Shown here: one piece after another, positions 24,446-34,914 of the stretch
Numbering within the stretch: the first letter of the stretch is position 1
Layout of the letters: each line of letters opens with the position of its first letter
Assembly (NCBI GenBank): GCA_026419785.1
Contig: JAODTK010003765.1
Location: 434,001 to 498,000, forward strand
Origin: Sclerodactyla briareus
Taxonomy: Eukaryota > Echinodermata > Holothuroidea > Dendrochirotida > Sclerodactylidae
Reading direction: 5' to 3'
Length of the DNA: 64,000 nucleotides
The notes under the pieces: generated by a model
Database searches by the model: none
Told to the model about the DNA's origin: nothing
The model's input: the letters and a program-made list of their open reading frames with translations, nothing else
Made by a program: the position numbers and the translations under genes

Positions 24446-25291
24446 ACTCTTCTCTGACTCTATTTATACGGAGCTGCTGATGGCATGCCAGTGGCGTAAA
24501 GCCGTATTTTTGTAGGGTGTTGACTTGAAAGTGTGGGCTCCGTCCTTTCTATTCAATTAAATTACCCAAATCTAAAAAGCTAAGTTTCATTGAAGTTCAT
24601 TTACAGTGCCTATGGAAGAACCCCATTTTTCCACATTTAGGGGGCAATTCACGAATAAAAAATATGCGCACTCAGTATGATATTTTGGGGTAACCTTTCA
24701 GTTTTGCTGTCACCCTGCTGCGTATTTCTCCATTCTTGCCCGAATTATGGTCACTTGCCCTACTCGAGGTTTCTCGATCGATCTCACTTGGATTATGCAC
24801 TGTGTCTCTGTCTCAAATGCGCTGTGATATGGATTTGTCCTCACTTGGTTTTCTATGCCACCGACCTGTAATCGCTGGCGACCCATGGGCAGGAACCTTG
24901 ACCCAATTAAGGGATATCTTTGTTTTTTTACTAAATAATCATACTCCGAGTGTGTTAAAACTTAATTTACCAGATAGCGAGTATGCCGTGTACCTGTGTA
25001 CCCACTAGGGTTAAAGTGGTAAAAGTCCTGTAATGCCACAACCATACATGAACTCGTCGGATTTTACAGTAAGATGCAGTCCTCGCCGTCACAATAAAAT
25101 GAATTCAAATAGAGCATAACGCATGTTAATGTTACTTCTGACTATATGCATGCTTCCCGCTATAGGCATGGCAGTTGTTTGTCTTTTCTATAACAAGCGA
25201 ATCGTTTTTGCAGATATAACATCATTGCGTTTTATGGAGTCCAGTTAAAAATGATTTCTCTAAACGGTCTGAACCATGTTCCATACTTGGC

Positions 25292-25340
25292 GATTCGCTG
25301 GTGGGAAAATTCAACCGCGCGCGGAGCGCGCAGATTTTCC
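25292..25340 (+). repeat. GC-rich hairpin inside the 8-kb repeat
   Basis: GGGAAAAT...CGCGCGC gga GCGCGC...ATTTTCCC forms a near-perfect stem with a 3-base loop at its core. Copy B has the same site (35261-35310) with a weaker stem. Function is unknown. It may be a structural part of the repeat. Confidence 0.6.
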
Positions 25341-25440
25341 CGTCATTAAAACACAGGCGACCATAGCGGAAAATATAGCGGTCCATGGTTTTGTGAATTG
25401 GAAGTGCCATTCCATGAATAAATGTCACCTTGGAAGTCGC

Positions 25441-25625
25441 CTGTTTAAACAGGCGTTTGACTTTCTCACCTCGTATCAGCCTCATTCACACTCATATGTG
25501 CACGGCGGCCCTTCAACCAATCGGTTGGATTTGCATGGTTTAAACAGGCGTTTGACCTTTGTTCACCTCGTACAGCCTCATTCACTCATATGTGCAGGTG
25601 GCCCTTTAACCATCGGATTTGGCCC
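25441..25625 (+). repeat. Two-unit tandem repeat (about 100 bp each)
   Basis: Two units contain gtttaaacaggcgtttgac, ttcacctcgta.cagcctcattcac and atatgtgca.g.ggccctt.aacca. Copy B keeps both units at 35400-35565. Non-coding. Confidence 0.65.
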
Positions 25626-27298
25626 TGAACAAATGATATGTTGGGTGATATCAGCCGTGATGTATCTACCGAGCGATAGCCCCCTCTTTTTTAGGAACGG
25701 CTTCTTCCATATTCTTCTGCTTGTTAGCATGCTAGCTTGGATTGGCGGGTGACTCATCCCTGGCGAAAACTTCCCCCGGCAACAGCAGCTCATCGTAGGA
25801 AGTCAATTTAGCGTGTAAAGTTAATTTGGCTGGCTAACGTGTCACGGGATCACCTACAATTTCAGCTCAAAAACAGATGCCGTGGAACGTGATCAGGGCT
25901 TGTAAATAGTTTATCTGGCGATGGCCTATGCATATTCCTAAATTCGAGAAAGTGAAGAATCAATTTCAGACTTTTTTAAAACGTAAGTTAAACCATACGG
26001 GTCGAGCCATTACCGGACGAAACTTCTGGCAAAATTGTGAAAAAGTCGGAAAGTGGCTGGACAACCAAAGGAATGCGCGCCAAGCGCGCGAAATTTCGCA
26101 CCTATCTCGGGGCATGCTTGAGCATTCGAATACAAAAACTTGGGCACTTTAAGAACTCGGCCGGCCTTATTGCTTCGCTTTTTTGCTTCAAACCTGGAAA
26201 CATGGGATTCCATTTTTTCCACACATTCCCGGATCTGCGGATTCGGGCGCCCATTATTTGGACATCGCTTGTAATATAGTATGTCTTTTTAGCAAGAGCA
26301 TGGGTGGGTTGCAGTCAATTTGTGCCTCTGACCTTATAAGGTTTTTTTTTTTCTTTCTTTTTTCATTTATTATAAGTACACTATAAAGACAGCGGGAGCC
26401 CTACTTAGGATCATTCATTTCCGCACATGCCTACAGATATGAATGGCGGAGTTTTCACTTTATCTAATACGTCTTGCCATGATCGGCGCCCTCATTGTTT
26501 TCACCGAATAAGGAATTCCATAGAATATTATCGTGTTACTTACTGGATTGGAACTACTCGTTTGGCCCTAAGAGACCGGCTTGTCAACGTTTCACAGGGG
26601 GGTGCATACGCCCCTGAGTACGCCCTCTACGACACCAGCAGTGTTTATAATTGCTTCACCTAAATACAGACCTGATTGAAGATTATTTTGGAAATAAACA
26701 TGACAGAATAGCGTAAACCCTGACCCGTCCTCTGATGATGTTTTGCTCATAAATCGTCTTACCATGATCAGCACTCCTTCCGCCGGTCGTTCACACTTCA
26801 TCATCCTCGACAGGGACCGTCAGCCGTGGTGAGGGTCTGTTGTTGTTGTTGTTGTGTCTGTAGTTTTCTGCGATTGATTGAACACCGGACGTTAGCATCT
26901 ATCGCCATAAAGCGTCCTTCCCCTCGAGTCCCTCGAGTGCCAATGACCGGAGCGGACCATCATGCATAGGTCTGTCAGCTTGCTATGAACGATGATGCAT
27001 ATTAGTGATCATCTGGCAGTTTGTGCTTGTTCTAATGAGGCCTTGCATGTGACTATAGAGCGACCGATGTTACATCAGTTTCAATTTCCCTCTCACCTCA
27101 ATTGACCGCATTGAACCTAAATACTGGAACTATATAGACCCACATGCCTCATCTACAAACGTTTCAAGCTCACACCTGAGAGGTACACCGGTAATAGTTT
27201 GTAGTATCGTATAATATAGTTCATAGGTCGGTAAACATAGTAATAACAACTTATGGAACCAATAGCCGCAATTGCTTTTCAGAATTATTCTCGGTTGT

Positions 27299-27373
27299 CG
27301 GGTATCGAACCTGCATTTTGATCTATCGAGATCATTCCAGGCGCTCTTGCCAGAGCGGTGAGTGACAGACCGG
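27299..27373 (-). repeat. tRNA-derived SINE head (minus strand)
   Basis: On the minus strand the sequence reads ccgctctggcaagagcgcc (D-arm/A-box-like) and 40 nt later GGTTCGATACC, a canonical B box, at tRNA-like spacing. Copy C keeps it at 63013-63092, and copy B keeps only the B-box end at 36867. It is tRNA-derived and not a functional tRNA, since no matching acceptor stem is seen. Confidence 0.5.
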
Positions 27374-27709
27374 TAGAATGTCCCCTCCTCAATACCTGAG
27401 GTCCCTTTTTCAAACCTCAGTGGTCGCCATCGTCACAGACACCAACTTTCACCCCGTTTTATTGGCTCGTGTAGGAAGTGCATCTGACGAGTAAGCTATA
27501 CGCTCGTATGTCGGATGAAACGTTGTATGGCGGTCCCGGGCGCAGGATTTCTCACCCCTACCTCGTTCCTCAGGGCACCCTTGAAGCAGACAGGGGGAGG
27601 GGGATAAGTAAGTCGCCTTGCAGTCAGATACTCGCAACACTTCATGCGTTGGATCTCTTAATATACATTGTGTTCATTTGATGCAAATCATTGTGATACC
27701 ACCTCGCCT

Positions 27710-28440
27710 TAACATACCATATCCCTACTTTGGAGATATATGGTTTTGGCATCGTCGTCTCCGCCGCCGCCGCCGGAATTTTCGTATTAACTCTCTAACG
27801 CCATGTCCGATTGACACGAAACTTTACACACATGTTCCGCTTACGAACTCTTGGATTAGTTCGAATGTGGGCGTCGCTGCAACCACTCTGACGGATGCAT
27901 CTTTTCACGAAAACGAGATTGATAGTGTTGTGCCTTTGTCGGATCCATATGAAACTTTGCACACATGATCGCGTAATGTAAATTTTGAACAGGTGAACCT
28001 AGTGTGCGTCGTTCCACCGCTCTGACGGCGGACATTTTGGATTTTTTTTTTTTTTTGTGAAACTGAAGGTTCTTCGCTTATTTGCGCGTTTTGAAGCATT
28101 CCGATCATTTGAGACCCAACTTTTCCGCCCCATACGACCCCACCCGGGAGCCATTTTGAATTTTTGCTGAATTTCTACAGAACAGAGTTTTTCCGCAGCT
28201 GATTTGGTGCTTTTCGAGAACACGATTTGTTATGAGACCACGTTTATTTCTGCCCATACAACCCAACCCGACGGCCATTTTAAACCTCTCGGGTTACATG
28301 ATTTTTCCTCCATTTTTTGCCACAAAACGAATCCTTTTCAGACCTCATTTCGAATTTCTGACAGATCTGATTTCACTGGATTTGTATATTTCGAAGCATG
28401 GTGTGTGCATTGGAATTAACCTCCACTCCACCGGGTCATG
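27710..28440 (+). repeat. Internal array of roughly 125-bp modules
   Basis: At least three degenerate modules, each with 'gagac(c/cc)aac..t...ccccatacgacc.aaccc..cggccattttgaa'. They lie near 28105, 28230 and 28330 in this copy, at 37520, 37640 and 37745 in copy B, and once in copy C (63730-63790). The spacer differs in length. Open frames crossing the array are not conserved between copies. Confidence 0.55.
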
Positions 28441-28639
28441 CATCGCTCAACAAGACTGAGCAATAATGTCACCCTCTGATTGATGGAAGTGGGGATACAC
28501 TTGGCGGTTTACCCGCAGCGATGTCTATAGTTCACCCTGTCCAGCTCTTTCACCAAACTGAACGCCAGCGAGAAGGATTGAACGTCGAATCTTTCATTAA
28601 TTTTCATTAATTTAATATTGAATTACTACAGGATCTTAA

Positions 28640-29840
28640 CACCAATTTCAAAACCCGGAAAAACTAAAGCCCCCAGTATTAACCTGTGGATCTTACTTTC
28701 GACCCTGAGGAAACTCCTCGCATTTGTATTACAAGGAGAATCCACCCCCTAATTGATGAACATATCCTTCCCGTCACCCAAACAGCTACACCTAGGTCGA
28801 TTGCACCGCTGAAGCTTGTTTTTGCCTTCAAATTTTAGTAAAAAAGCGGTAACTTAAATAGGCTACAACCTCAAACTTCTCATCTGGACTGAGGCAGTCG
28901 TTCGATACGATCTCAAAGAGGCATACTAATAATATTGCCAACAGATCCTCGAAACGACGAACCTATCTCATTTCACTATTACCGAACGATGTTTCATACA
29001 CGGTCAATTAGACGGCAAACTAGGAATCCTTTCATGCACGAACCTCGGGTTCTCCTCTCAGGTGACAGTGCGGGTGCATTATTCTTTATAACATACCTGC
29101 CCAACTCTTTGAAATCGATAAAAATGACAGTGCTGCAGTTATCCAACCATCTCAGTTTAGTTTTTGCTCATGACTACAGTTGCAAATATACATCGACACC
29201 TTCTTCACCGGGGACCAACATTACGCTGATTATATCTCTTGGACATCAACTGGGAACATCATCCTACAAGAACCTCGAAGAACGATGACTGAAAACTGAA
29301 CAGAAGAAATCTGAAATAACAGCATGAGACTAGAACATTTCCAATCAAATGAATGCAATGGAATTTGATGAATTATGCAATTTTTAGAAGTTTGTTTTGG
29401 AAACATAAGAATACATTAACAGCAGATTGGTATAAACAAACAACGCTTTCAACACTCTTCAAGTCAACAATTTTCAAGAGCATACGAGTAGGAACAACCA
29501 TCAAACTCCGATTTTCGATGCCCTAATAAAGTGTATTTTTCTGTATAATTGCGAACTGTGGGTCACAACGAAGGATTTTCATCCAAATTGAACTTCTTTC
29601 TCAAAACGATTACTCCGCAATGTTCTCAACATCAGATGACTCCATAAAAATGGATATCAAACGGAACTCTATGATGTGGTACCACATCCCTTGTCATCCG
29701 TAGTGGCCCAGACCGATTGGAGATTTTTCGGTCACGTCGCGAGAACATTACCAGTTTTTGAGGAAGGCATACACCTTGCGCACGATCGTGATTCGTGGGC
29801 TGATCACTGAGCCATGTCAGATAGACGAGAGACTCAACTC
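28640..29840 (+). pseudogene. Non-LTR reverse transcriptase, C-terminal half, broken
   Basis: Plus-strand reverse-transcriptase remains. A readable frame (28935-29288) carries PRNDEPISFHYYRTMFHTRS, LFFITYLPNSLKSI and then FAHD at 29163-29174, in the place of the catalytic F/YxDD pair, with one Asp replaced. The C-terminal block with FFGHVAR lies at 29721-29744, and a tail in other frames has the usual 'nLAqnRd.Wr' order, better seen in copy B around 39352-39380. Several frameshifts separate these blocks, so it cannot be translated as it stands. The clade is not certain; the C-terminal order suits RTE- or R2-like non-LTR elements. Confidence 0.6.
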
Positions 29841-29859
29841 AGACTCCCTACTATACTAC

Positions 29860-29955
29860 CACCACACCACCACCACCACCCCCCACCACCACCCCCACCA
29901 CCACCACCACCACCACCCACCACTCTACTACTACTACTACTACTACTACTACTTT
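29860..29955 (+). repeat. (CAC)n then (CTA)n microsatellite
   Basis: Trinucleotide run of cac/acc followed by tac/act triplets, right after the reverse-transcriptase tail. Copy B has a short (cta)n at 39422-39436. This may be the expanded 3' tail of the retrotransposon. Confidence 0.85.
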
Positions 29956-32460
29956 GCCCCCTGGCCAGCCAGTGTTCCGCGGATTTTACGTTCAATCGCA
30001 TATCGCATGCTACAACGGCATACCTTCCCAGTCTGCCACTGCCCCGCCTTTAAAAATCCGGTGCCGGTCGTTTTTTCTCCTGTCCGTTATGTTGTCACTT
30101 TGTGACAATTCTATCTCAATGTCGCTGGGTGATGTACCTTTCTCAAGGTTTCAGTCTGAGAACTCTGTCTCCATTTGATATGCCAAAGGGCAAAACCCTG
30201 CGAAACACTAACCCTGTTAAGTAAGCGGATTATTCCCGGAGTGTGCCCACCATCCTTGTGCTTCCACTATCATCGGAAGCAGCAGGGTACTACCGTGATG
30301 GTCAAAATATCGTAGCTGTTAGTAGCCTACTCTTTCGTAGCCAACGGCTACACCCCGATGTTTTCCATCGATCCATCTATTCTTTCTTTGGAAACTTTTT
30401 TTACTTCTTGTTTATTCCTCTTGTTCAAAATGTAACAACAAAGGATTACAATTCCAAGCATACTGTTTATACTCTAACAATAACCAGTACACGACCACTA
30501 CCGTGTTATATCCACAACAACCATTACACTACACATACACACCGGTGTTATAGCTACAACCGTACACCAACATACGCCACGCTTGGTATATACACGCACC
30601 CGACCAGACCACGCTGGTCCCCTAAGGCTGGGATTCAATAGGATGCGTATGCGTGTCCGGCTGGATGTGGAAATCACATATTCTCGAAAACGAACGTTTG
30701 TTTTTCAAGAAGAGAAAAACACTGTAAGTCTATGCGAAAAGACAATAAAGAGGCAGCAGCCCAGACTATTGTCGTTGCTTGGATTTTTGTAAGGAAGGTT
30801 ATGTCCACAGAAATTATAGCATCAGTTATAACGCATTGGTACATGTCAATTATTTCTCGCCTATTAGTGTGTTTGCTCATTCATAATTATTTTCGCCTCT
30901 GTGGAACAAATGTCTATCTTGCAAACAAACAAAGACATATTCATCCTGGCCCCGCTCAGTTCACGTGAACTGGCGATTTTTCACATGCGAACCGGACACG
31001 CATACGCAACGTTGGAATCAAGCATAAACGGGAAACACACGTTTGCGTGATTGCAGGTATGTCCTTGACTTAGTCAAGGGAAATGAATCCAACTTGGGGG
31101 GAAAAAACAAGGAATCCAATTGAGGAAATCTGGGATCTCGCTTTTTTTTACTGGACTGATTTGTTCCCTAATTAGTCAGGAAAGCAGTTCCCTTTCCATG
31201 CCCATATGTCAGGCCTATTTGCTGAATTGAGGCAAGGAACCACTCAACTGTATAGTTTGAGGTTGGATGTTTTGCAGTGTAACAAGAATCATATAGCGCA
31301 TCCAGGCGGAACGATCGAGCCTTAGTGCTCAATAACACCGCACGCACACGTTGACTCTGTCAAGAGAAAGACCACATAGGCTAAGTAGAATGGATTTTGT
31401 GGCATGGACATAAAACTTATATTGACATTCCGACTCAACATCAAAAAGTCTAGTATTAAAATAGGGTACGAGCTACCTCCAAGACATATTGCAGTATTTT
31501 CCCCTTTTTATTTTATTTTATAGAGTGTGAAATTGCCACTCGGTGAGGGAAAGGCGAACAATTTCAAATCAGCAGAAGGCCTTTGTATAGGACTTTTGGA
31601 CAGTGCTCGACTGGTTTCCCTTCCCTGCAACATTGCTTCTTCATCTCATAGTTATTTTTTCTAACGTTCGGAAGGGGGTTGGCGGATACGTGCCTTCACT
31701 CAGGCTTTCAGTTGCGTCTTACAAAAAACATCTTCAATGTAGTCCTTGTTGATTTTCCTATATAAACCCCATTGTTCAGGGCTCTATTGCATGAATTGAG
31801 AATGGAACATGTATATTGTGAACTTGACTAAAATCAAACATCATATACACAGTGACGTGTTTTCAGTCACGAGTTTTTAGTCAGGTCAGTTCCACAAAGA
31901 TTCAGACGACAAATTAAGAAAATTGTATTTCTAAGTCCAACAGTGAACTTCTAGTCGTGTATATAGACAGGTGGGAAATATCGCTAGTCTGCTCCATACC
32001 GCCATCAGGCTCTGGTATAGGGGACAATGTAATTAGCACGGAAAACGCATAAATAAAGTCTACACACGACGCTACCATGTACTATAGCTATTATATTGGA
32101 CCCAACTATGAGATTCTTCCGCCCTGATGTGAACTACACCAATTTACACCAACAATGCACGAGAGGTCCACATTTTGGGAAACAACGGTACGTCGGAATG
32201 CTTGTGCGATTAGGTGAATATTCGGTCCTTCAACTTTCCTATAAAAAGTACGAGAACCCTATTCTTCTCTATGAATGCTGCTTGCATTTTAAGATTGCAA
32301 GTACAAGGAAGCCATGATTATTGTTGTTGTTTTTTTTGGGGGGGGGGTACGTTTTCAGTATTTTTTAGGGGAAGGTCTGAGTTTATTGTCTAATTCTTTT
32401 TACCACGCGTATGTTTGATACTACAATACATTGTTAATTACTATACCTTTAATAAATCAA

Positions 32461-32545
32461 TAGACGGAGTAGCTCAGTCGGTAGAGCTCCAGACAGCAAA
32501 ACCATTGGCTGCGTGTTCGGAGCCATGACGTCGAGGACTCGATTC
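32461..32545 (+). repeat. tRNA-derived SINE head
   Basis: GACGGAGTAGCTCAGTCGGT begins a tRNA-like segment with a perfect A box (TAGCTCAGTCGG) and a degenerate B box (ggactcgattc, 32535-32545) at tRNA-like spacing. The anticodon region does not fold as a normal arm. The same head occurs at 56171 in the split copy, where the middle is deleted. It would supply a polymerase III promoter. This is a SINE, not a working tRNA gene. Confidence 0.55.
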
Positions 32546-33147
32546 AGCGTGTTGTTGACAAGCGGTGTCTCTGAAACTGTCCACACAAAACGTGTAAAAT
32601 GGACCTTGTGAGGTGACGGGTGATGAATAGTAGTGAGCGCTGTAGTGGATGCCACTATTGGGAAGTCCCCCGGGGCCCGATTGAAGTGAAGCCACTGAAA
32701 ATGGTGCGTCGGGAGCGAACAAGCCAGAAATGCGTGCTATTCCTATACGGGGGTGACAAGTCACAAATGATCATGGGGGTGTACCGGAATATCTGTGAAG
32801 CTGTGGAAAAAGCCGCTATTATAGGCACTGTATATTATTATTCTCTGAGTTGGATGGAGGCCGACGGCCTTTAGTTATTGCATTTGCTTCGACGGGAAAC
32901 CACGCTGTATGCAGAATCATGCATTGGGAGCGCTGGCACGTGCATAGGGCGCCAATGAGCCTACATGCATTCACCACCTACATGTAGTCGACAGTACTTA
33001 GAATAGCATAACCTTGTACATCCGGAAGACACCATGAAGTCGAATGCATACATCGGCTTGAGTCAATGCGTTCTTATAACATGCAATACTGTTTAAAGAT
33101 AAGTGTTTTCGTGAACTATTCTGACCCTATCTATGAAGATGCTATGA

Positions 33148-33217
33148 AGTTTAGTTTAGTTTAGTGTGAGTTAGTTAGTTTAGTTTAGTTTAAACTTAGT
33201 TCAGTTTAGTTTATTTA
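33148..33217 (+). repeat. (TTTAG)n-like simple repeat
   Basis: Repeats of agttt/agttagtt for about 70 bp, ending tttatttaaatgg. It lies just past the end of copy A. Confidence 0.8.
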
Positions 33218-33469
33218 AATGGTCGGGGAATGAGGATTCTCATTAAGCGCGAAACAACTACACCCCCAAACGAAGAAAAACAAAACTCAGCTGGACGCGC
33301 CCACAATTCCTGAAGAACGAATCAAGAGTATCCTGAAGCATAACCCCATGGACCAAACAACATATGCAGGGAGGCTTTTCAATGTCACTCTTGGGAGAAG
33401 AACTCACTCCGATATCTAACTGCCACGTTTGCCACGGACGCTTTGAGACTGGAACCCCTATTAGAGGTA

Positions 33470-34300
33470 GGTTTTCAGACTTTTGGCCTCTGTGACCTTA
33501 GATGAACCCCTTTGGCATTGATCCCAAAACAATAGGTTCATTACTCCCTTGGGGACCACGCACACAATAGAGCTTCAGCCATCCGGGGGAAATAAGAGTT
33601 ATCGGGTTTCACAATCCAAAAAATTGGGCAAAATGTTGACTTTTCACAAATGGGTCTATTTGAAGACGCAAACATTCACTTCCCAGACCTATACCAAAAA
33701 ACAGTGGGGTTTCATTGTACTACCCATAAGAAGCGACACACACCATTGTCAAACCTGATCGGACCAAACCATTCTGGACTAATGGTGTTTACAAGGTTCA
33801 CAGACTTGATCCTTGGTGACCTCAGATGACCTTGATCTGACCCCAAAACCACAGGGTTTAGTACTCATCATGGGGGAACACACCATACAAGTATGATCCA
33901 TCCATCCCGGTGGGTTCGAGTTATCGTGTTCACAAGCCAAAAATGGCCAAAATGTTGACTTGTCACAAATTGTCCTATTTTTTGTTGACCAAAATTTCAC
34001 TCCCGACCCCTATACCAAACCAATAGGTTCATGTACTCCCATAGGAAAGTGACACACACAATTTCACCTGATCAAACCAACCAATTCTGGACTAATGGTT
34101 TTTACAAGGTTCACAACTTTGACCTCTGGTGACCCTAAGATCAGACCTCTGACCTTACCACCCCAAAACAACATGGTTTATGTATCATCATGGGAACCCA
34201 CATACCAGTATGAGCTTCATCATCCAGTGGTTCGAGTTATCGTGTTCGACAATAAGCCAAAATTGGCCAAATATTGACTTTTCAAAAATTTTCATTTTTT
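33470..34300 (+). repeat. Tandem repeat, about 310-bp unit, nearly three copies
   Basis: Repeated words in the same order are gacct..g.tgacc.cagatga, 'ccccaaaac.a.aggtt', catcatggg..ac.caca, 'gagttatcg.gtt', ttggccaaaatgttgactt, ccaattctggactaatggt and ttacaaggttcaca. Units start near 33470, 33790 and 34105. A worn relative is present at 59440-59880. No coding function is seen. Confidence 0.7.
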
Positions 34301-34379
34301 TCCCCGAATCACCCCCACCGCCCCAGTTGAAAACCCATTATTGCAACCGGCGGCACTAGAACTATTATAGAAGGTGCGA

Positions 34380-34770
34380 ACCCAAGATTCAAATGCTCTT
34401 ACCTCACACCCAAATCATCTTAAAGGGTTGTGAATCAAATTCCAGTCCAACGACTTTCAAACGCTTTTTCAAAATCAAGAAGGAAGATTAAAAAAGAATA
34501 TGGTTTGTATCACAGTACTCGATTAAATCTAGGACGAAACGACTATTTTCACCAATAAATATAAACGGAAGGATCTGGTTGATACACCCAATATCTCCTT
34601 TAAGATGGGCTTGAGCCGACCCGCCAACTGCCTTGGCTGCAGTTTGTAGTCAGTATCCGGCGAGAGATAGGTCGATAATTACACCAAGGGGACTAAGGGT
34701 CTTGTCGTGTTTTAGGGATGAGAGTAACGAATCGACATTGTCCTTGAGAACTTTTCTTTAGTAACAGCAT
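34380..34770 (-). pseudogene. L1-type reverse-transcriptase fragment
   Basis: Minus-strand fragment with the start of an L1-clade polymerase. CNYRPIS lies at 34663-34683, and LLDFEKAFES near 34452-34481 holds the first catalytic Asp. Between them, frames show the expected 'iGENsRFVLDLIEYCD' region. Single-base frameshifts break it. Nothing of the element is visible beyond the 310-bp tandem repeat to the left. Confidence 0.6.
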
Positions 34771-34914
34771 AATTAGAGAATCCACACAAAATGTGTATTA
34801 TGGCCAGAGAACTTATAAAAAATCAATAGAGAACCCGTCCTCCAGGCGATTTTACCATTGTACCATTATTCATCTTATTTTAATAAGATAAATCAAATCG
34901 ACGAAGGTTGGTAA

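Larger units (their letters stand above)
24950..32932 (+). repeat. 8-kb repeat, copy A (uninterrupted)
   Basis: Aligns by eye over its whole length with 34915-41086 plus 55387-56434. Anchor words shared in order are: the start near tagcgagtatgccg; cttggcgattcgctggtggg; ctacatcagttcaag; ggttttggcatcgtc; gaatccaccccctaattgat; gggattcaat.gatgcgtatg; aattgccactcgg; and the tRNA-like head at 32461. The offset to copy B drifts between about 9.5 and 10 kb because of many small indels. It carries a reverse-transcriptase tail, SINE heads and small tandem repeats, described separately. Copy A contains the unoccupied site of the Polinton, around 31580. It may be a segmental duplication or a long composite transposon. 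Confidence 0.75.

Noticed and set aside
29758..30105. 115-codon plus frame with His/Tyr runs
   Set aside because: Translation of the (CAC)n/(CTA)n microsatellite.
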